64,000 nt of DNA, from positions 839,949 to 903,948 of the forward strand of contig NZ_KI912610.1 in assembly GCF_000519305.1 (NCBI RefSeq). Reading direction: 5' to 3'. This stretch comes from Mesorhizobium ciceri WSM4083 (lineage in GTDB: Bacteria > Pseudomonadota > Alphaproteobacteria > Rhizobiales > Rhizobiaceae). Made by a program: the position numbers and the translations under genes. Numbering within the stretch: position 1 is the stretch's first letter; every line of letters starts with the position of its first letter. Positions 25,980 to 35,090 of this stretch are shown one piece after another. Under the pieces are notes generated by a model, which searched no databases, had not been told where the DNA came from, and saw nothing but the letters and a program-made list of their open reading frames with translations.

Positions 25980-27176
25980 CTACTCTTCATCGTCCTCCAC
26001 GCCACCCCTGGCGGGCGCCATGAGCAGCACGGCAGCACCAAGGATGGCGGCGATGAACGAGCCGGCGAGGATGCCGACCTTGACCGCGTCCTGCAGCGCC
26101 ACGTCGCCGGCGAAGGCGAGCAGGCCGATGAACAGGCTCATGGTGAAGCCGATGCCGCACAGCAGCGATATGCCGATCATGTGCGTCCAGCCGGCATTGG
26201 CGGGCAGGTCGGCAAGACCGAGCCGGATGGCAAGTGCCGAAGAGCCGAACACGCCGACCAGCTTGCCGACCACCAGGCCGGCGGCGACACCCAGCGTCAA
26301 CGGCTCGATCAGTGCACTGACGCTGAGGCCGGCGAGCGAAACGCCGGCATTGGCAAAGCCGAAGATCGGGATGACGACGAAGGCCACAACCTTGTGCAGG
26401 CCGTGCTCGAGCCTGTGCAGCGGCGAATGGTCGAGATCGTGGCCGATCCCGGCGGAGCGCTCGAGCGGGATGGTCAGCGCCAGCGCCACGCCGGCAAGCG
26501 TTGCATGGACGCCCGACTTCAGCACCAGGACCCACAGGACGACGCCCAGAACGAGATAGGGCACAAGCGTCATCACCCGCATGCGGTTGAGCACGACAAG
26601 CGCGGCAATGACGGCGAAGGCGGCACCCAGATAAGCCAGCGAAAGGCCGCTGGTGTAGAAGATGGCGATGATGATGACGGCACCGAGGTCGTCGATGATG
26701 GCCAGTGCCGTGAGAAACACTTTCAGCGAAGCCGGCACGCGGCTGCCGAGCAGCGACAGCACGCCGAGCGCGAAAGCGATGTCGGTGGCGGTCGGGATCG
26801 CCCAGCCGGATAGGGCGGCCGCATTGTTGCGGTTGACGGCCACATAGACGAGTGCCGGAACCAGCATGCCGCCGGCAGCGGCGATGCCGGGCAGCACACG
26901 CCGGGGCCAGGTGGAAAGCTGGCCGTCCAGCATTTCGCGCTTGATCTCCAGCCCGACGAGCAGGAAAAACACCGCCATCAGCCCGTCATTGACCCAGTGC
27001 GAGACGCTGAGCGGGCCGAGATAGGCGTGGAGGGCGGAGAAATAGGTTTCGGCGAGGGGCGAGTTGGCGACGATCAGCGCCAGTGCCGCTGCCACCATCA
27101 GGATGATGCCGCCGGCCGCTTCGCTATCTAGAAATTCGCGGAAAACGGAAATCGGCCGCTGCTTCAGATCCTGCAT
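25980..27176 (-). CDS. nhaA: Na+/H+ antiporter NhaA
   Basis: The 398-residue polytopic protein carries out Na+/H+ exchange at the inner membrane for pH and salt homeostasis. Diagnostic segments are AVFFLLVGLEIKREMLDGQL, GWAIPTATDIAFALGVLSLL and ALAIIDDLGAVIIIAIFY with the paired transport aspartates. A C-terminal acidic tail ends VEDDEE. The ATG at 27176 has GGAGGCGAC directly upstream, so the longer open frame to 27359 is not needed. It follows actR by 62 bases on the same strand. Confidence 0.97.
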   Translation of the reverse strand: MQDLKQRPISVFREFLDSEAAGGIILMVAAALALIVANSPLAETYFSALHAYLGPLSVSHWVNDGLMAVFFLLVGLEIKREMLDGQLSTWPRRVLPGIAAAGGMLVPALVYVAVNRNNAAALSGWAIPTATDIAFALGVLSLLGSRVPASLKVFLTALAIIDDLGAVIIIAIFYTSGLSLAYLGAAFAVIAALVVLNRMRVMTLVPYLVLGVVLWVLVLKSGVHATLAGVALALTIPLERSAGIGHDLDHSPLHRLEHGLHKVVAFVVIPIFGFANAGVSLAGLSVSALIEPLTLGVAAGLVVGKLVGVFGSSALAIRLGLADLPANAGWTHMIGISLLCGIGFTMSLFIGLLAFAGDVALQDAVKVGILAGSFIAAILGAAVLLMAPARGGVEDDEE

Positions 27177-27238
27177 GTCGCCTCCGTCATGCCGCCTGTT
27201 TCGGCGGGTTTCAATCGGCAAGATGGCAAACGGCGGCC

Positions 27239-27802
27239 TTAACGCGGCGCGCGCTTGGCCAGGATGCGCTGCAAGGTGCGGCGGTGCATGTTGAGCCGGC
27301 GCGCTGTCTCGGAAACGTTGCGCTCGCACATCTCGTAGACGCGCTGGATATGCTCCCATCGGACGCGGTCGGCCGACATTGGGTTTTCCGGCGGCGCCGC
27401 GCGCTCGCCGGCGGTGCGGGTGAGTGCGGCGAAGATATCATCGGCGTCGGCGGGCTTGGAGAGATAATCGACCGCACCGAGCTTCACCGCGGTCACCGCA
27501 GTGGCGATGTTGCCATAGCCGGTCAGGATGATGGTGCGGGAATCCTCGCGCTTTTCGCGGATGGCCGCGACCACATCGAGGCCGTTGCCGTCGCCGAGCC
27601 GCATGTCGACCACGGCGTAGGCGGGTGGATTGGCGCGCGCCTTGGCAACCGCCTCCTCGACGCTCTCGGCCGTCTCGACCACGAAGCCCCTGGCTTCCAT
27701 GGCGCGGGCCAGACGCGTGAGGAACGGCTTGTCGTCATCGACGACAAGTAGCGAGGTGTCCTCGCCTTCAACCATTGCGCCAATATTTTCGTCGCCTGTC
27801 AT
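27239..27802 (-). CDS. actR: Response regulator ActR (RegA/PrrA family)
   Basis: The 187-residue regulator has an N-terminal receiver domain (SLLVVDDDKPFLTRLARAM, phosphoacceptor Asp in YAVVDMRLG near residue 66, ILTGYGN, YLSKPA). It also has a Fis-type C-terminal helix-turn-helix, RNVSETARRLNMHRRTLQRI near residue 160. RegA/ActR proteins control redox-dependent genes and, in rhizobia, acid tolerance. The sensor kinase actS lies 85 bases upstream in the same direction, so the pair is likely cotranscribed. nhaA lies just downstream. Confidence 0.95.
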   Translation of the reverse strand: MTGDENIGAMVEGEDTSLLVVDDDKPFLTRLARAMEARGFVVETAESVEEAVAKARANPPAYAVVDMRLGDGNGLDVVAAIREKREDSRTIILTGYGNIATAVTAVKLGAVDYLSKPADADDIFAALTRTAGERAAPPENPMSADRVRWEHIQRVYEMCERNVSETARRLNMHRRTLQRILAKRAPR

Positions 27803-27887
27803 AGTCTCAAAATTCCTGCTGCCTTAATTTTACGCAAATATAGTTCCTGAGCCCGATTGTCCAATTTTTAGAGCTCCTTCAAGGCTC

Positions 27888-29219
27888 TCAGGCGGTGTCG
27901 AACATGCTGGCCGAAGTGATTTCCGGATTGAGGAACACACCACGCGGCCACGATATCTGGACCATGGCGCCCTCGCCCAGGCCGCTCGAATTGCGGAAAT
28001 CGAGCACGGCGCCAGAGCGTTCGAGCAGGGTCTTGGCGATGAACAGGCCTAGGCCCAGACCGCCGCCGGTTTCATTGCCCTGGCGCGTCGACATGTAGGG
28101 TTCGCCGATGCGGTCGATGATCTCGGCCGGAAAGCCGGGGCCGTCATCGATGATCGAGAAGGTGACGGTGGCCTCGTCCCAGCTCCAGCGCACGGTGACG
28201 CTTTTGCGGGCGAAATCGACGGCGTTCTCGACCAGGTTGCCGAGGCCGTAGATGACGCCCGGATTGCGACGCCCGACCGGCTCTGGGCCGATGCGTTCGC
28301 CGGGCCGAAGCTTGATCGAGATGCCGAAGTCCCGGTGCGGCGCGGTGACCTCCTCGACCAGCGAGGTCAATGGCAGCCGCGAAAGATGCGCTTCGCCCTC
28401 GGAGGACAGGCTGGTCAGCCGCTTGAGAATCTCGCGGCAACGCTCGCTCTGCGAACGCAGCAGCGTCACGTCTTCCCCATATTTCGGATCCTTGCCGAGC
28501 GCCTTTTCCATCTCCTTGGCGACAAGCGCGATGGTGGCGAGCGGCGTGCCGAGCTCGTGCGCGGCCGCGGCGGCCAGCCCGTCGAGGGCCGAAAGGTGCT
28601 GCTCGCGCTGCAGCACCAGCTCTGTTGCGGCGAGCGCATTGGCCAGAAGCCGGGCTTCGGCGGCCACCCGGAAGGCGTATATGGCGGTGAAGGCGATCGA
28701 GGACAGCACCGCCATCCACATGCCCGCGACATAGAGAAAAGGCATCGCCAGCGGCGCGTCCTCATGCCAGGGCAGCGGCAGACGGACAAAGACCAGAAAG
28801 GTCGCCGCCGACATGACCAGCCCGCCGAGGATGGCGGTCAGGCGCAGGGGCAGCGATGTCGCCGAAATGACGACAGGCACGGTCATCAGCAACGAGAACG
28901 GGTTGGTGAGGCCGCCGGTCATGTAGAGCAGGCCGGCAAGCTGCAGGCTGTCGAAGATGAGGATGCCGAAGGCTGCAAGCGGGGTCAGCCGGTGCGCCGC
29001 CGGAAAGCGAAAGGCGAGAAACAGGTTCATCCAGGCCGAACAGGCGATCAGGGCAAAGCAGAGGCTGACCGGCAGCGGAAACTTCAGCCCATAGGCGACG
29101 ACGAGCACCGTCAGGCTCTGACCGACAATGGCAAGCCAGCGCAACCGGATCAGCGTGTTGAGGCGCAGTCTCTGGCTCTGCTGGAAATCGGGCGAACGCA
29201 AAACGTTGATCATGGCCAT
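27888..29219 (-). CDS. actS: Sensor histidine kinase ActS (RegB/PrrB family)
   Basis: The 443-residue kinase has about six N-terminal membrane segments, including the quinone-site motif MTGGLTNPFSLLM near residue 103. The H-box AAAHELGTPLATIAL lies near residue 220 and the conserved Cys of the RegB redox switch in SERCREILKRL near residue 260. The ATPase domain has NLVENAVDFA, DDGPGFP and GGGLGLGLFIAKTLL. It senses the redox state of the respiratory chain and phosphorylates ActR. Start is ATG 29219 or 29213. hrpB ends 26 bases upstream. Confidence 0.95.
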   Translation of the reverse strand: MAMINVLRSPDFQQSQRLRLNTLIRLRWLAIVGQSLTVLVVAYGLKFPLPVSLCFALIACSAWMNLFLAFRFPAAHRLTPLAAFGILIFDSLQLAGLLYMTGGLTNPFSLLMTVPVVISATSLPLRLTAILGGLVMSAATFLVFVRLPLPWHEDAPLAMPFLYVAGMWMAVLSSIAFTAIYAFRVAAEARLLANALAATELVLQREQHLSALDGLAAAAAHELGTPLATIALVAKEMEKALGKDPKYGEDVTLLRSQSERCREILKRLTSLSSEGEAHLSRLPLTSLVEEVTAPHRDFGISIKLRPGERIGPEPVGRRNPGVIYGLGNLVENAVDFARKSVTVRWSWDEATVTFSIIDDGPGFPAEIIDRIGEPYMSTRQGNETGGGLGLGLFIAKTLLERSGAVLDFRNSSGLGEGAMVQISWPRGVFLNPEITSASMFDTA

Positions 29220-29245
29220 GAATTACAGCCGCGAAGCGGCAAACG

Positions 29246-31708
29246 CTAGGTACCTCGCGGTTTGGCTCGGGCGGTAGCGGTCGCGAGCAGCGGATTTTCC
29301 GGCCAGACATGCTTGGGATAGCGGCCGCGCATGTCGGCGCGCACGTCGGCCCAGGAGCCGCGCCAGAAGCCGGGCAGGTCGCGCGTCGTCTGGATCGGCC
29401 GGTGCGCCGGCGACAGGAGTTCGAGCGTCAGCGGCACGGCGCCATTGGCGATCGAAGGATGGCGGTCGAGGCCGAACAGCTCCTGCACGCGAACCGCCAG
29501 CACCGGCCATTCGCCGTCATAGCGGATCGGCACATGGCTGCCCGACGGGGCATCGAAATGGGTCGGCGCCAGCGTATCGATCCTGCGCTGCAGATCATGC
29601 GGCACGAGGCTGGCCAGTCCGGCCGAGACAACGCCCGCATCGATGGCGGCAAGCGATGCCGCGCCGGCGAGGTAAGGCAGCAGCCAGTCGTCGAGGCGCT
29701 CGATGAGGGCGGCATCCGCCATATCGGGCCAGGGCGCGCCAAGGCCGCGATGCAGCCAGCCAAGCCGCTGGCGCAGCGTTTGCGCCTCCTTGCTCCAGGT
29801 CAGCAGCGACAGCCCGTGCTGGCGCACCGCATCGAGGACGGCGCGGTCGGCGTCGAGCCCCGTTGGCGGCGGCAGCATGCGCTCGGCGAGCGTGATGGCG
29901 CCAAGGCGCACGGTTTCACGCACACGCACGGCGCGCTTGTCGCGGTCGAAGCTCGTTTCGCGGCGAGCCTCGATCCTGTCCGCCAGCGCAGCGCGGACAT
30001 CGTCCTCGCCGATCGCCGCTGCCGCCGTGATGCGCGCATTCTGTGCCTTGCCCTGCAGGTCGGCGACGACCAGAAACGGCTCGCCCGCCAGCGGGTCGGC
30101 GGCGTCGAGCATGGCGCCGGAGCCATTGGCCAGCACGAAACGGCCACGCTCGCCACGCGCCTTCGCCACCCGATCCGGCCAGGCGTGGACGAGCAGGGGA
30201 CCGGCGGCCGCAGCTTCGCTGGCCTTCGCCCCGCCGGCCTGCCTTGCCAGCCTTTCGGCGAGCTGCTTGGCGGCGGTAGCGCGCGGAGCTCTTTCCCCAC
30301 GAAAGCGCATCAGCCGTCGCTCCAGGTCGGCGCCGTCGCCACCGAGGCCGCGTTCGGTGAGCAGAACGGCAAGCATCGCCGCCTCGAAGGCATGGCCGCT
30401 GCCGGCTGCCTCGGCAACCATGTGCGCCAACCGCACCGGCAGAGCGAGCTTGCGCATCGCTGCACCCGCCTCCGTCAGGCGCCCCGTCTCGTCGATGGCG
30501 TCCAGCGCGCGCAGGAGTGCCCTCGCCTCATTGAGCGCCGGAGCCGGCGGCGAATCGAGAAAGGCGAGCCCTGCCGGATCGGCAACGCCAAAGGCAGCGC
30601 AATCGAGCAGCAGTCCGGACAGATCGGCCTCGAGGATTTCCGACGGCGTGAAAGCGGGAAGTGCAGCCGTCTGCTCGGCCCGCCACAGCCGGATGGCGAC
30701 GCCTGGCTGCGTGCGTCCGGCACGGCCGGCGCGCTGGTCGGCGGAAGCCTTGCTGACGCGCACGGTCTCCAGCCGGGTGAGGCCGCTGGCCGGTTCGTAG
30801 CGCGGCAGCCGCGACAGGCCCGAATCGATGACGACGCGAACGCCGTCGATGGTGATCGAGGTTTCGGCGATCGAGGTGGCCAGCACCACCTTGCGGCGGC
30901 CGGCCGGCGGCGGCTTGATCGCCGCGTCCTGCGCCTTGCCGTCGAGCATGCCGTAGAGCGGGACGATGTCGGTTTCAGTGCCGACCTTGCCGGCCAGCCG
31001 CTCGGCGGTTCGCTCGATCTCGCGCTGGCCGGGCAGGAAGGCAAGCACGCTGCCGCTTTCGTCGGCAAGGGCGGCGCGGATCGCCTTGGCCATGGCGTCC
31101 TCGATAGCGATGCCGGCGGGGCGCTCGTCATAACGGATATCGACAGGGAAGGCGCGGCCCTCGCTCTCGATCACCGGCGCGCCCGACATGAGTTTGGCGA
31201 CACGCGCGCCGTCGAGCGTCGCCGACATCACAGCTAAGCGCAGATCCGGCCTGAGGGCCCCTTGCACGTCGAGCGCCAGAGCGAGACCGAAATCGCCGTC
31301 GAGCGAGCGCTCGTGGAATTCGTCGAAAATGACAGCCGCGATCCCAGGCAATTCGGGATCGTCGAGGATCATGCGCGCCAGCACGCCTTCGGTGACGACC
31401 AATATCCTGGTCTTTGCCGAAATGCGGTTTTCCATGCGCATGGCGTAGCCGACCGTGGCGCCGGGTTCCTCACCAAGCAATTCAGCCATGCGGCGGGCGG
31501 CGGCGCGGGCGGCGAGGCGGCGTGGTTCAAGCAGGATGATCTTGCCGGCGCCGAGCCAAGGCGCGTCAAGCAGCGCCAGCGGCACCAGCGTCGTCTTGCC
31601 GGCGCCCGGCGGCGCCACCAGCACGGCACTGTTGCCATCGCCAAGCGCTTCCCTCAGCGCCGGCAGCACGGCGGATACAGGAAGCTCCGGCAGGGGTTTT
31701 GTGGTCAT
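29246..31708 (-). CDS. hrpB: ATP-dependent helicase HrpB
   Basis: The 820-residue DEAH/RHA helicase begins with VLPALREALGDGNSAVLVAP then PGAGKTT (Walker A, near residue 35). It has the DEFHERSLDGDFGLAL DExH box near 130, SAT in VMSATLDGARV, and QRAGRAGRTQPGVAIRLW motif VI near 325. The C-terminal HrpB-specific domain ends with the PIQTTRDLPGFW, YPKHVWPENPL pattern. HrpB is a bacterial family of unclear cellular task, probably RNA related. It stands upstream of actS in the same direction, and its start is 47 bases from the DMT transporter stop, also on the minus strand. Confidence 0.95.
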   Translation of the reverse strand: MTTKPLPELPVSAVLPALREALGDGNSAVLVAPPGAGKTTLVPLALLDAPWLGAGKIILLEPRRLAARAAARRMAELLGEEPGATVGYAMRMENRISAKTRILVVTEGVLARMILDDPELPGIAAVIFDEFHERSLDGDFGLALALDVQGALRPDLRLAVMSATLDGARVAKLMSGAPVIESEGRAFPVDIRYDERPAGIAIEDAMAKAIRAALADESGSVLAFLPGQREIERTAERLAGKVGTETDIVPLYGMLDGKAQDAAIKPPPAGRRKVVLATSIAETSITIDGVRVVIDSGLSRLPRYEPASGLTRLETVRVSKASADQRAGRAGRTQPGVAIRLWRAEQTAALPAFTPSEILEADLSGLLLDCAAFGVADPAGLAFLDSPPAPALNEARALLRALDAIDETGRLTEAGAAMRKLALPVRLAHMVAEAAGSGHAFEAAMLAVLLTERGLGGDGADLERRLMRFRGERAPRATAAKQLAERLARQAGGAKASEAAAAGPLLVHAWPDRVAKARGERGRFVLANGSGAMLDAADPLAGEPFLVVADLQGKAQNARITAAAAIGEDDVRAALADRIEARRETSFDRDKRAVRVRETVRLGAITLAERMLPPPTGLDADRAVLDAVRQHGLSLLTWSKEAQTLRQRLGWLHRGLGAPWPDMADAALIERLDDWLLPYLAGAASLAAIDAGVVSAGLASLVPHDLQRRIDTLAPTHFDAPSGSHVPIRYDGEWPVLAVRVQELFGLDRHPSIANGAVPLTLELLSPAHRPIQTTRDLPGFWRGSWADVRADMRGRYPKHVWPENPLLATATARAKPRGT

Positions 31709-31755
31709 GGCGCCCGCATATCAGCGGTTACGGTCACGGCGCAACCAGAGTCGGT

Positions 31756-32646
31756 TCAAAGCCTGGTGCGCGAAAACGGGTTCCAGCGCACCGTGCCCAG
31801 CCGCGCCTCCTCCCGCACCATGGTCAACAGGCCGGCGCCGCCAACGACCGCCAGGCCAACCAGCGACAACCCGTCCGGATATTCCTGGAAGAACAACGCG
31901 CCGAGGATCACCGCCCAGGCGATCTGCGAATAATGCGTCGGCGCGACCCGGTTGGCAGGCGCGTATTTCATGGCCAGCAGTTGAAGGAATTGTCCGCCCG
32001 CGGTGAAGGCACCGGCCATCACCAGCCACAGCAACTGCTTTCCGCTGGGAACAGTGAAGGCGGTGGCGGCGGCACCGATGCCGTTGAACAGCAGCCCGCA
32101 ACCGACCAGCACGCCGAGCATGGTGGTGCGCTTTTCCTGCTGCGCCAGCGAGCGCATCAGGATGACGCTGGTGGCGGCGAGGAAGGCAACGCCGAAGGCG
32201 GCAAGATGGCCGAGATTGAGTTCGCGAAAGCCAGGCCGCACCACCAGCATGACTCCGGCAAAACCGGCGACCACCGCCAGCCAGCGCCAGGGGCCGACCT
32301 TCTCCTTGAGGATCACCATGGAGAGAATGGTGACGCAGAGCGGCGCCAGGAAGATCAGCGCATAGGACTCGGCCAGCGGAATGGTGGTGAAGGCGTAGAC
32401 GCTGAGCACGCCGGAAGCGATGCCCGCCCAGGCACGCGCCTGCACCGCCCATGGCCTTTTGGTGCGCCAGAAATCGCGCCAGCGTTCGCCCGCAGGCCGC
32501 GTGAAGAACAGGAAGAAGCCCGCGAACAAGGTTATGAAAAAGCCGATCTCGAAGATCGTGAGCTGACCACCCAGGCTTTTGACAACGGCATCGCTGCCCG
32601 AATAGCTTGCGTAGGCGATCAGGGCGAGCAGGATTCCGTTCGTCAC
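31756..32646 (-). CDS. DMT-superfamily (EamA) transporter
   Basis: The 296-residue membrane protein has ten hydrophobic segments in two EamA halves; visible motifs include PLAESYALIFLAPLCVTILS, LKEKVGPWRWLAVVAGFAGV and ANRVAPTHYSQIAWAVILGA. It is an inner-membrane metabolite carrier of unknown substrate. The start is taken as GTG 32646 (VTNGILLALIAYASYSG), because translation further upstream would enter the divergent deacetylase gene. Only 28 bases separate the two starts, so their promoters must overlap neighbouring coding sequence. hrpB follows downstream. Confidence 0.85.
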   Translation of the reverse strand: MTNGILLALIAYASYSGSDAVVKSLGGQLTIFEIGFFITLFAGFFLFFTRPAGERWRDFWRTKRPWAVQARAWAGIASGVLSVYAFTTIPLAESYALIFLAPLCVTILSMVILKEKVGPWRWLAVVAGFAGVMLVVRPGFRELNLGHLAAFGVAFLAATSVILMRSLAQQEKRTTMLGVLVGCGLLFNGIGAAATAFTVPSGKQLLWLVMAGAFTAGGQFLQLLAMKYAPANRVAPTHYSQIAWAVILGALFFQEYPDGLSLVGLAVVGGAGLLTMVREEARLGTVRWNPFSRTRL

Positions 32647-32674
32647 GTTGTTCCAGTTCCGGGGAGAGAGTGAT

Positions 32675-33364
32675 TTGAAAATCCTGGCGCTCGGTGCGCA
32701 TCCGGACGACATCGAGATCTTCATGTTCGGTACGATGGCCGCCTATGCCGCGCAAGGCGCAGAACTCACTTTTGCCATGGCCACGGATGGTGCCAGGGGC
32801 GGCACGAGTGATCCCGCTGTTCTCGCTCGTGTCCGTCGCGATGAAGCAACGGCCGCGGCCGCGCTGGTAGGCGCAAAGCTGCGCTTCCTCGACTTCCCGG
32901 ACGGCGAGTTGGTGGCCGATACGGCGCTGATTGGAGCTCTGAAAGCACTGATCGGTCAAACCGGCCCGGATCTGGTGATCACGCATGCGCCCAACGACTA
33001 TCACGCCGACCATCGCGCGCTGTCGGACGGCGTGCGCATCGCGGCGTCTTTCGCCGTCCCGGTGCTGCATGCCGACACGATGGGCGGCACCGGTTTTTCG
33101 CCGACGCACTATGTCGACATTTCCGCCCATGCCGACGTCAAGGCCGGGGCGATCCGAATGCATCAGTCGCAGGATCCCGACCGCTTCGTCGACATCGCGC
33201 GGACACAGAACGCCTTTCGCGCCGGCCAGTGCAACGGCGTGCAAGGCTCGCTGGCCGAAGCGTTCCGCTTCGAACCGTCGTTCCCGTTCGCCGATATCCG
33301 TATGCTGCTGCCGCCGGCGCCGCCGATCCGGAAGGTCATGGTGAGCACCAAACGGGTCGACTGA
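32675..33364 (+). CDS. PIG-L/LmbE family deacetylase
   Basis: The 229-residue product has the PIG-L fold with its zinc motif AHPDD in LKILALGAHPDDIEIFMFGT, then ATDGARGG, and a second zinc ligand in HAPNDYHADHRALSDGVR near residue 110. Such enzymes deacetylate sugars such as N-acetylglucosamine conjugates; the substrate is unknown here. The start is TTG 32675, directly after the strong ribosome site GGGGAGAGAG (32661-32670); no ATG lies nearby. It is divergent from the DMT transporter. A 286-base gap with operator-like repeats separates it from the ABC operon. Confidence 0.88.
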   Translation: MKILALGAHPDDIEIFMFGTMAAYAAQGAELTFAMATDGARGGTSDPAVLARVRRDEATAAAALVGAKLRFLDFPDGELVADTALIGALKALIGQTGPDLVITHAPNDYHADHRALSDGVRIAASFAVPVLHADTMGGTGFSPTHYVDISAHADVKAGAIRMHQSQDPDRFVDIARTQNAFRAGQCNGVQGSLAEAFRFEPSFPFADIRMLLPPAPPIRKVMVSTKRVD

Positions 33365-33509
33365 GAGCCGCTACGATTTTGGAGCCAGGTCGGAACGAGC
33401 CCGCACGGCTTCGATAGACCGCGCGGATCCGACCAGTGATCCGCACTTTTCCCAACGTTTTCAGAGACCGCCACAAGCATGCTGCGGCGCAGCAACGAAT
33501 TCGCTTGCC

Positions 33510-33549
33510 TTGTTTAGTAAAAATTGCATCACTAAACAAATTACTAAAC
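33510..33549. promoter_or_regulatory. Operator-like inverted/direct repeats before the ABC-DHA kinase operon
   Basis: TTGTTTAGT (33510-33518) and ACTAAACAA (33531-33539) form a perfect nine-base inverted repeat with a 12-base spacer. A third half-site, ACTAAACA (33543-33550), repeats in direct orientation 12 bases further on. This AT-rich block stands out in a GC-rich background, about 100 bases upstream of the binding-protein gene. It is a likely repressor site; the regulator is unknown. Confidence 0.65.
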
Positions 33550-33650
33550 ATCCGCAGCGTAACCGCGCAGCCATGTTTGGGCCCCTGAGGAGAGGGGTTG
33601 AGGGTTTTTGAAACCGTCATCCGGGCGCGTTTCGCAAATGGGAGGAAGTC

Positions 33651-34982
33651 ATGAAATCGAGCTTGAAACTGGCGTTGGGACTGACCTCGGCGATCACCGC
33701 GTCGACAGCCGTCTCGAACGTCGCGCACGCTGAAGACCTGACGCTGTGCTGGGCCGCCTGGGACCCGGCCAACGCGCTTGTCGAACTGTCCAAGGATTTT
33801 ACCAAGGAAACCGGCATCGGCATGAAATTCGAGTTCGTGCCGTGGACCAACTATGCCGACCGTTTCCTCAACGAGCTCAACTCGCACGGCAAATTGTGCG
33901 ACCTGATCATCGGCGACAGCCAGTGGATCGGCGGCGCCGCCGAGAACGGCCATTACGTCAAGCTGAACGACTTCTTCGACAAGGAGAAGATCAGCATGGA
34001 CGATTTCGTGCCGGCAACCGTCGTCGGCTATTCGGAATGGCCGAAGAACACGCCGAACTACTGGGCGCTGCCGGCCATGGGCGACGTCGTCGGCTGGACC
34101 TATCGCAAGGACTGGTTCTCCAAGCCGGAGCTGCAGAAGGAATTCAAGGAGAAGTACGGTTGGGATCTCGGCCCGCCGACCACTTTCGACCAGTTGAAGC
34201 AGGTCGCCGAGTTCTTCCAGAAGCGCGAGATCGACGGCAAGACCGTCTATGGCGCCTCGATCTACACCGAGCGCGGCTCTGAAGGCATCACCATGGGCGC
34301 CATGGACGTGCTCTACAGCTATGGCTTCCAGTACGAAAACCCCAAGAAACCCTACGAAATGGAAGGCTTCGTCAATTCCGACAAGTCGGTGAAGGGGCTG
34401 GAATTCTACAAGGCGCTCTATGATTGCTGCACGCCGCCCGGCGCCTCGAACAGCTACATGGGCGAAGGCGTCGACGCCTTCAAATCCGGCCAGGTGGCTA
34501 TGCACATGAACTTCGCCTTCACATGGCCGGGCCTGCAGAAGGACGAGAATGTCGGCGGCGACAAGATCGGTTACTTCGTCAACCCGAAGGGTCCGGACGG
34601 CGAGCAGTTCGCGCAGCTCGGCGGCCAGGGTATCTCGGTAGTGTCCTATTCCGACAAGCAAGAGGCGGCGCTGAAATACATCAAGTGGTTCGCCAACAAG
34701 GACGTGCAGGCCAAGTGGTGGTCGCTTGGCGGCTATTCCTGCCTGAACGCCGTCGTCAAGGATCCGGGCTTTCCGGCCAGCCAGCCCTACGCGCAGACCT
34801 TCCTCGACTCGATGGCCATCGTGAAGGACTTCTGGGCCGAGCCCAGCTACGCCCCGCTGCTGCAGGCTTCGCAGAAGCGCTTCCACGACTATGTCGTCGC
34901 CGGCCAGGGTTCGGCCAAGGACGCTCTCGACGGCCTGGTCAAGGACTGGACACAGGTCTTCCAGGACGATGGCAAAATGTAA
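33651..34982 (+). CDS. ABC transporter substrate-binding protein (CUT1 sugar/polyol type)
   Basis: The 443-residue protein begins with a Sec signal peptide (about 27 residues, cleavage after AHA in VSNVAHAEDLTLCWAAWDP). It has the type I sugar-binding fold with DLIIGDSQWIGGAAENGHYV, ALPAMGDVVGWTYRKDWF and AALKYIKWFANKDVQAKWW. It captures substrate in the periplasm for the permease pair that follows. GGGAGGAAG lies just before the ATG. It is the first gene of the likely operon, 68 bases after the last operator half-site's leader. The ligand is probably a small polyol or ketose, judged only from the kinases downstream. Confidence 0.93.
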   Translation: MKSSLKLALGLTSAITASTAVSNVAHAEDLTLCWAAWDPANALVELSKDFTKETGIGMKFEFVPWTNYADRFLNELNSHGKLCDLIIGDSQWIGGAAENGHYVKLNDFFDKEKISMDDFVPATVVGYSEWPKNTPNYWALPAMGDVVGWTYRKDWFSKPELQKEFKEKYGWDLGPPTTFDQLKQVAEFFQKREIDGKTVYGASIYTERGSEGITMGAMDVLYSYGFQYENPKKPYEMEGFVNSDKSVKGLEFYKALYDCCTPPGASNSYMGEGVDAFKSGQVAMHMNFAFTWPGLQKDENVGGDKIGYFVNPKGPDGEQFAQLGGQGISVVSYSDKQEAALKYIKWFANKDVQAKWWSLGGYSCLNAVVKDPGFPASQPYAQTFLDSMAIVKDFWAEPSYAPLLQASQKRFHDYVVAGQGSAKDALDGLVKDWTQVFQDDGKM

Positions 34983-35090
34983 CCGGCTCCTCCCGAGCTA
35001 AGCCCAAGCATCCCGTGCCGCCTTGGCACGGGATGCAGTTCAGATAAATTCCATGACAGAGACGACCAAGTGACCGAAGCAGGACTCACC

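Noticed and set aside
29309..31237. A 642-residue plus-strand frame opposite hrpB
   Set aside because: It lies antisense to a fully conserved helicase; long antisense frames are common in GC-rich DNA.
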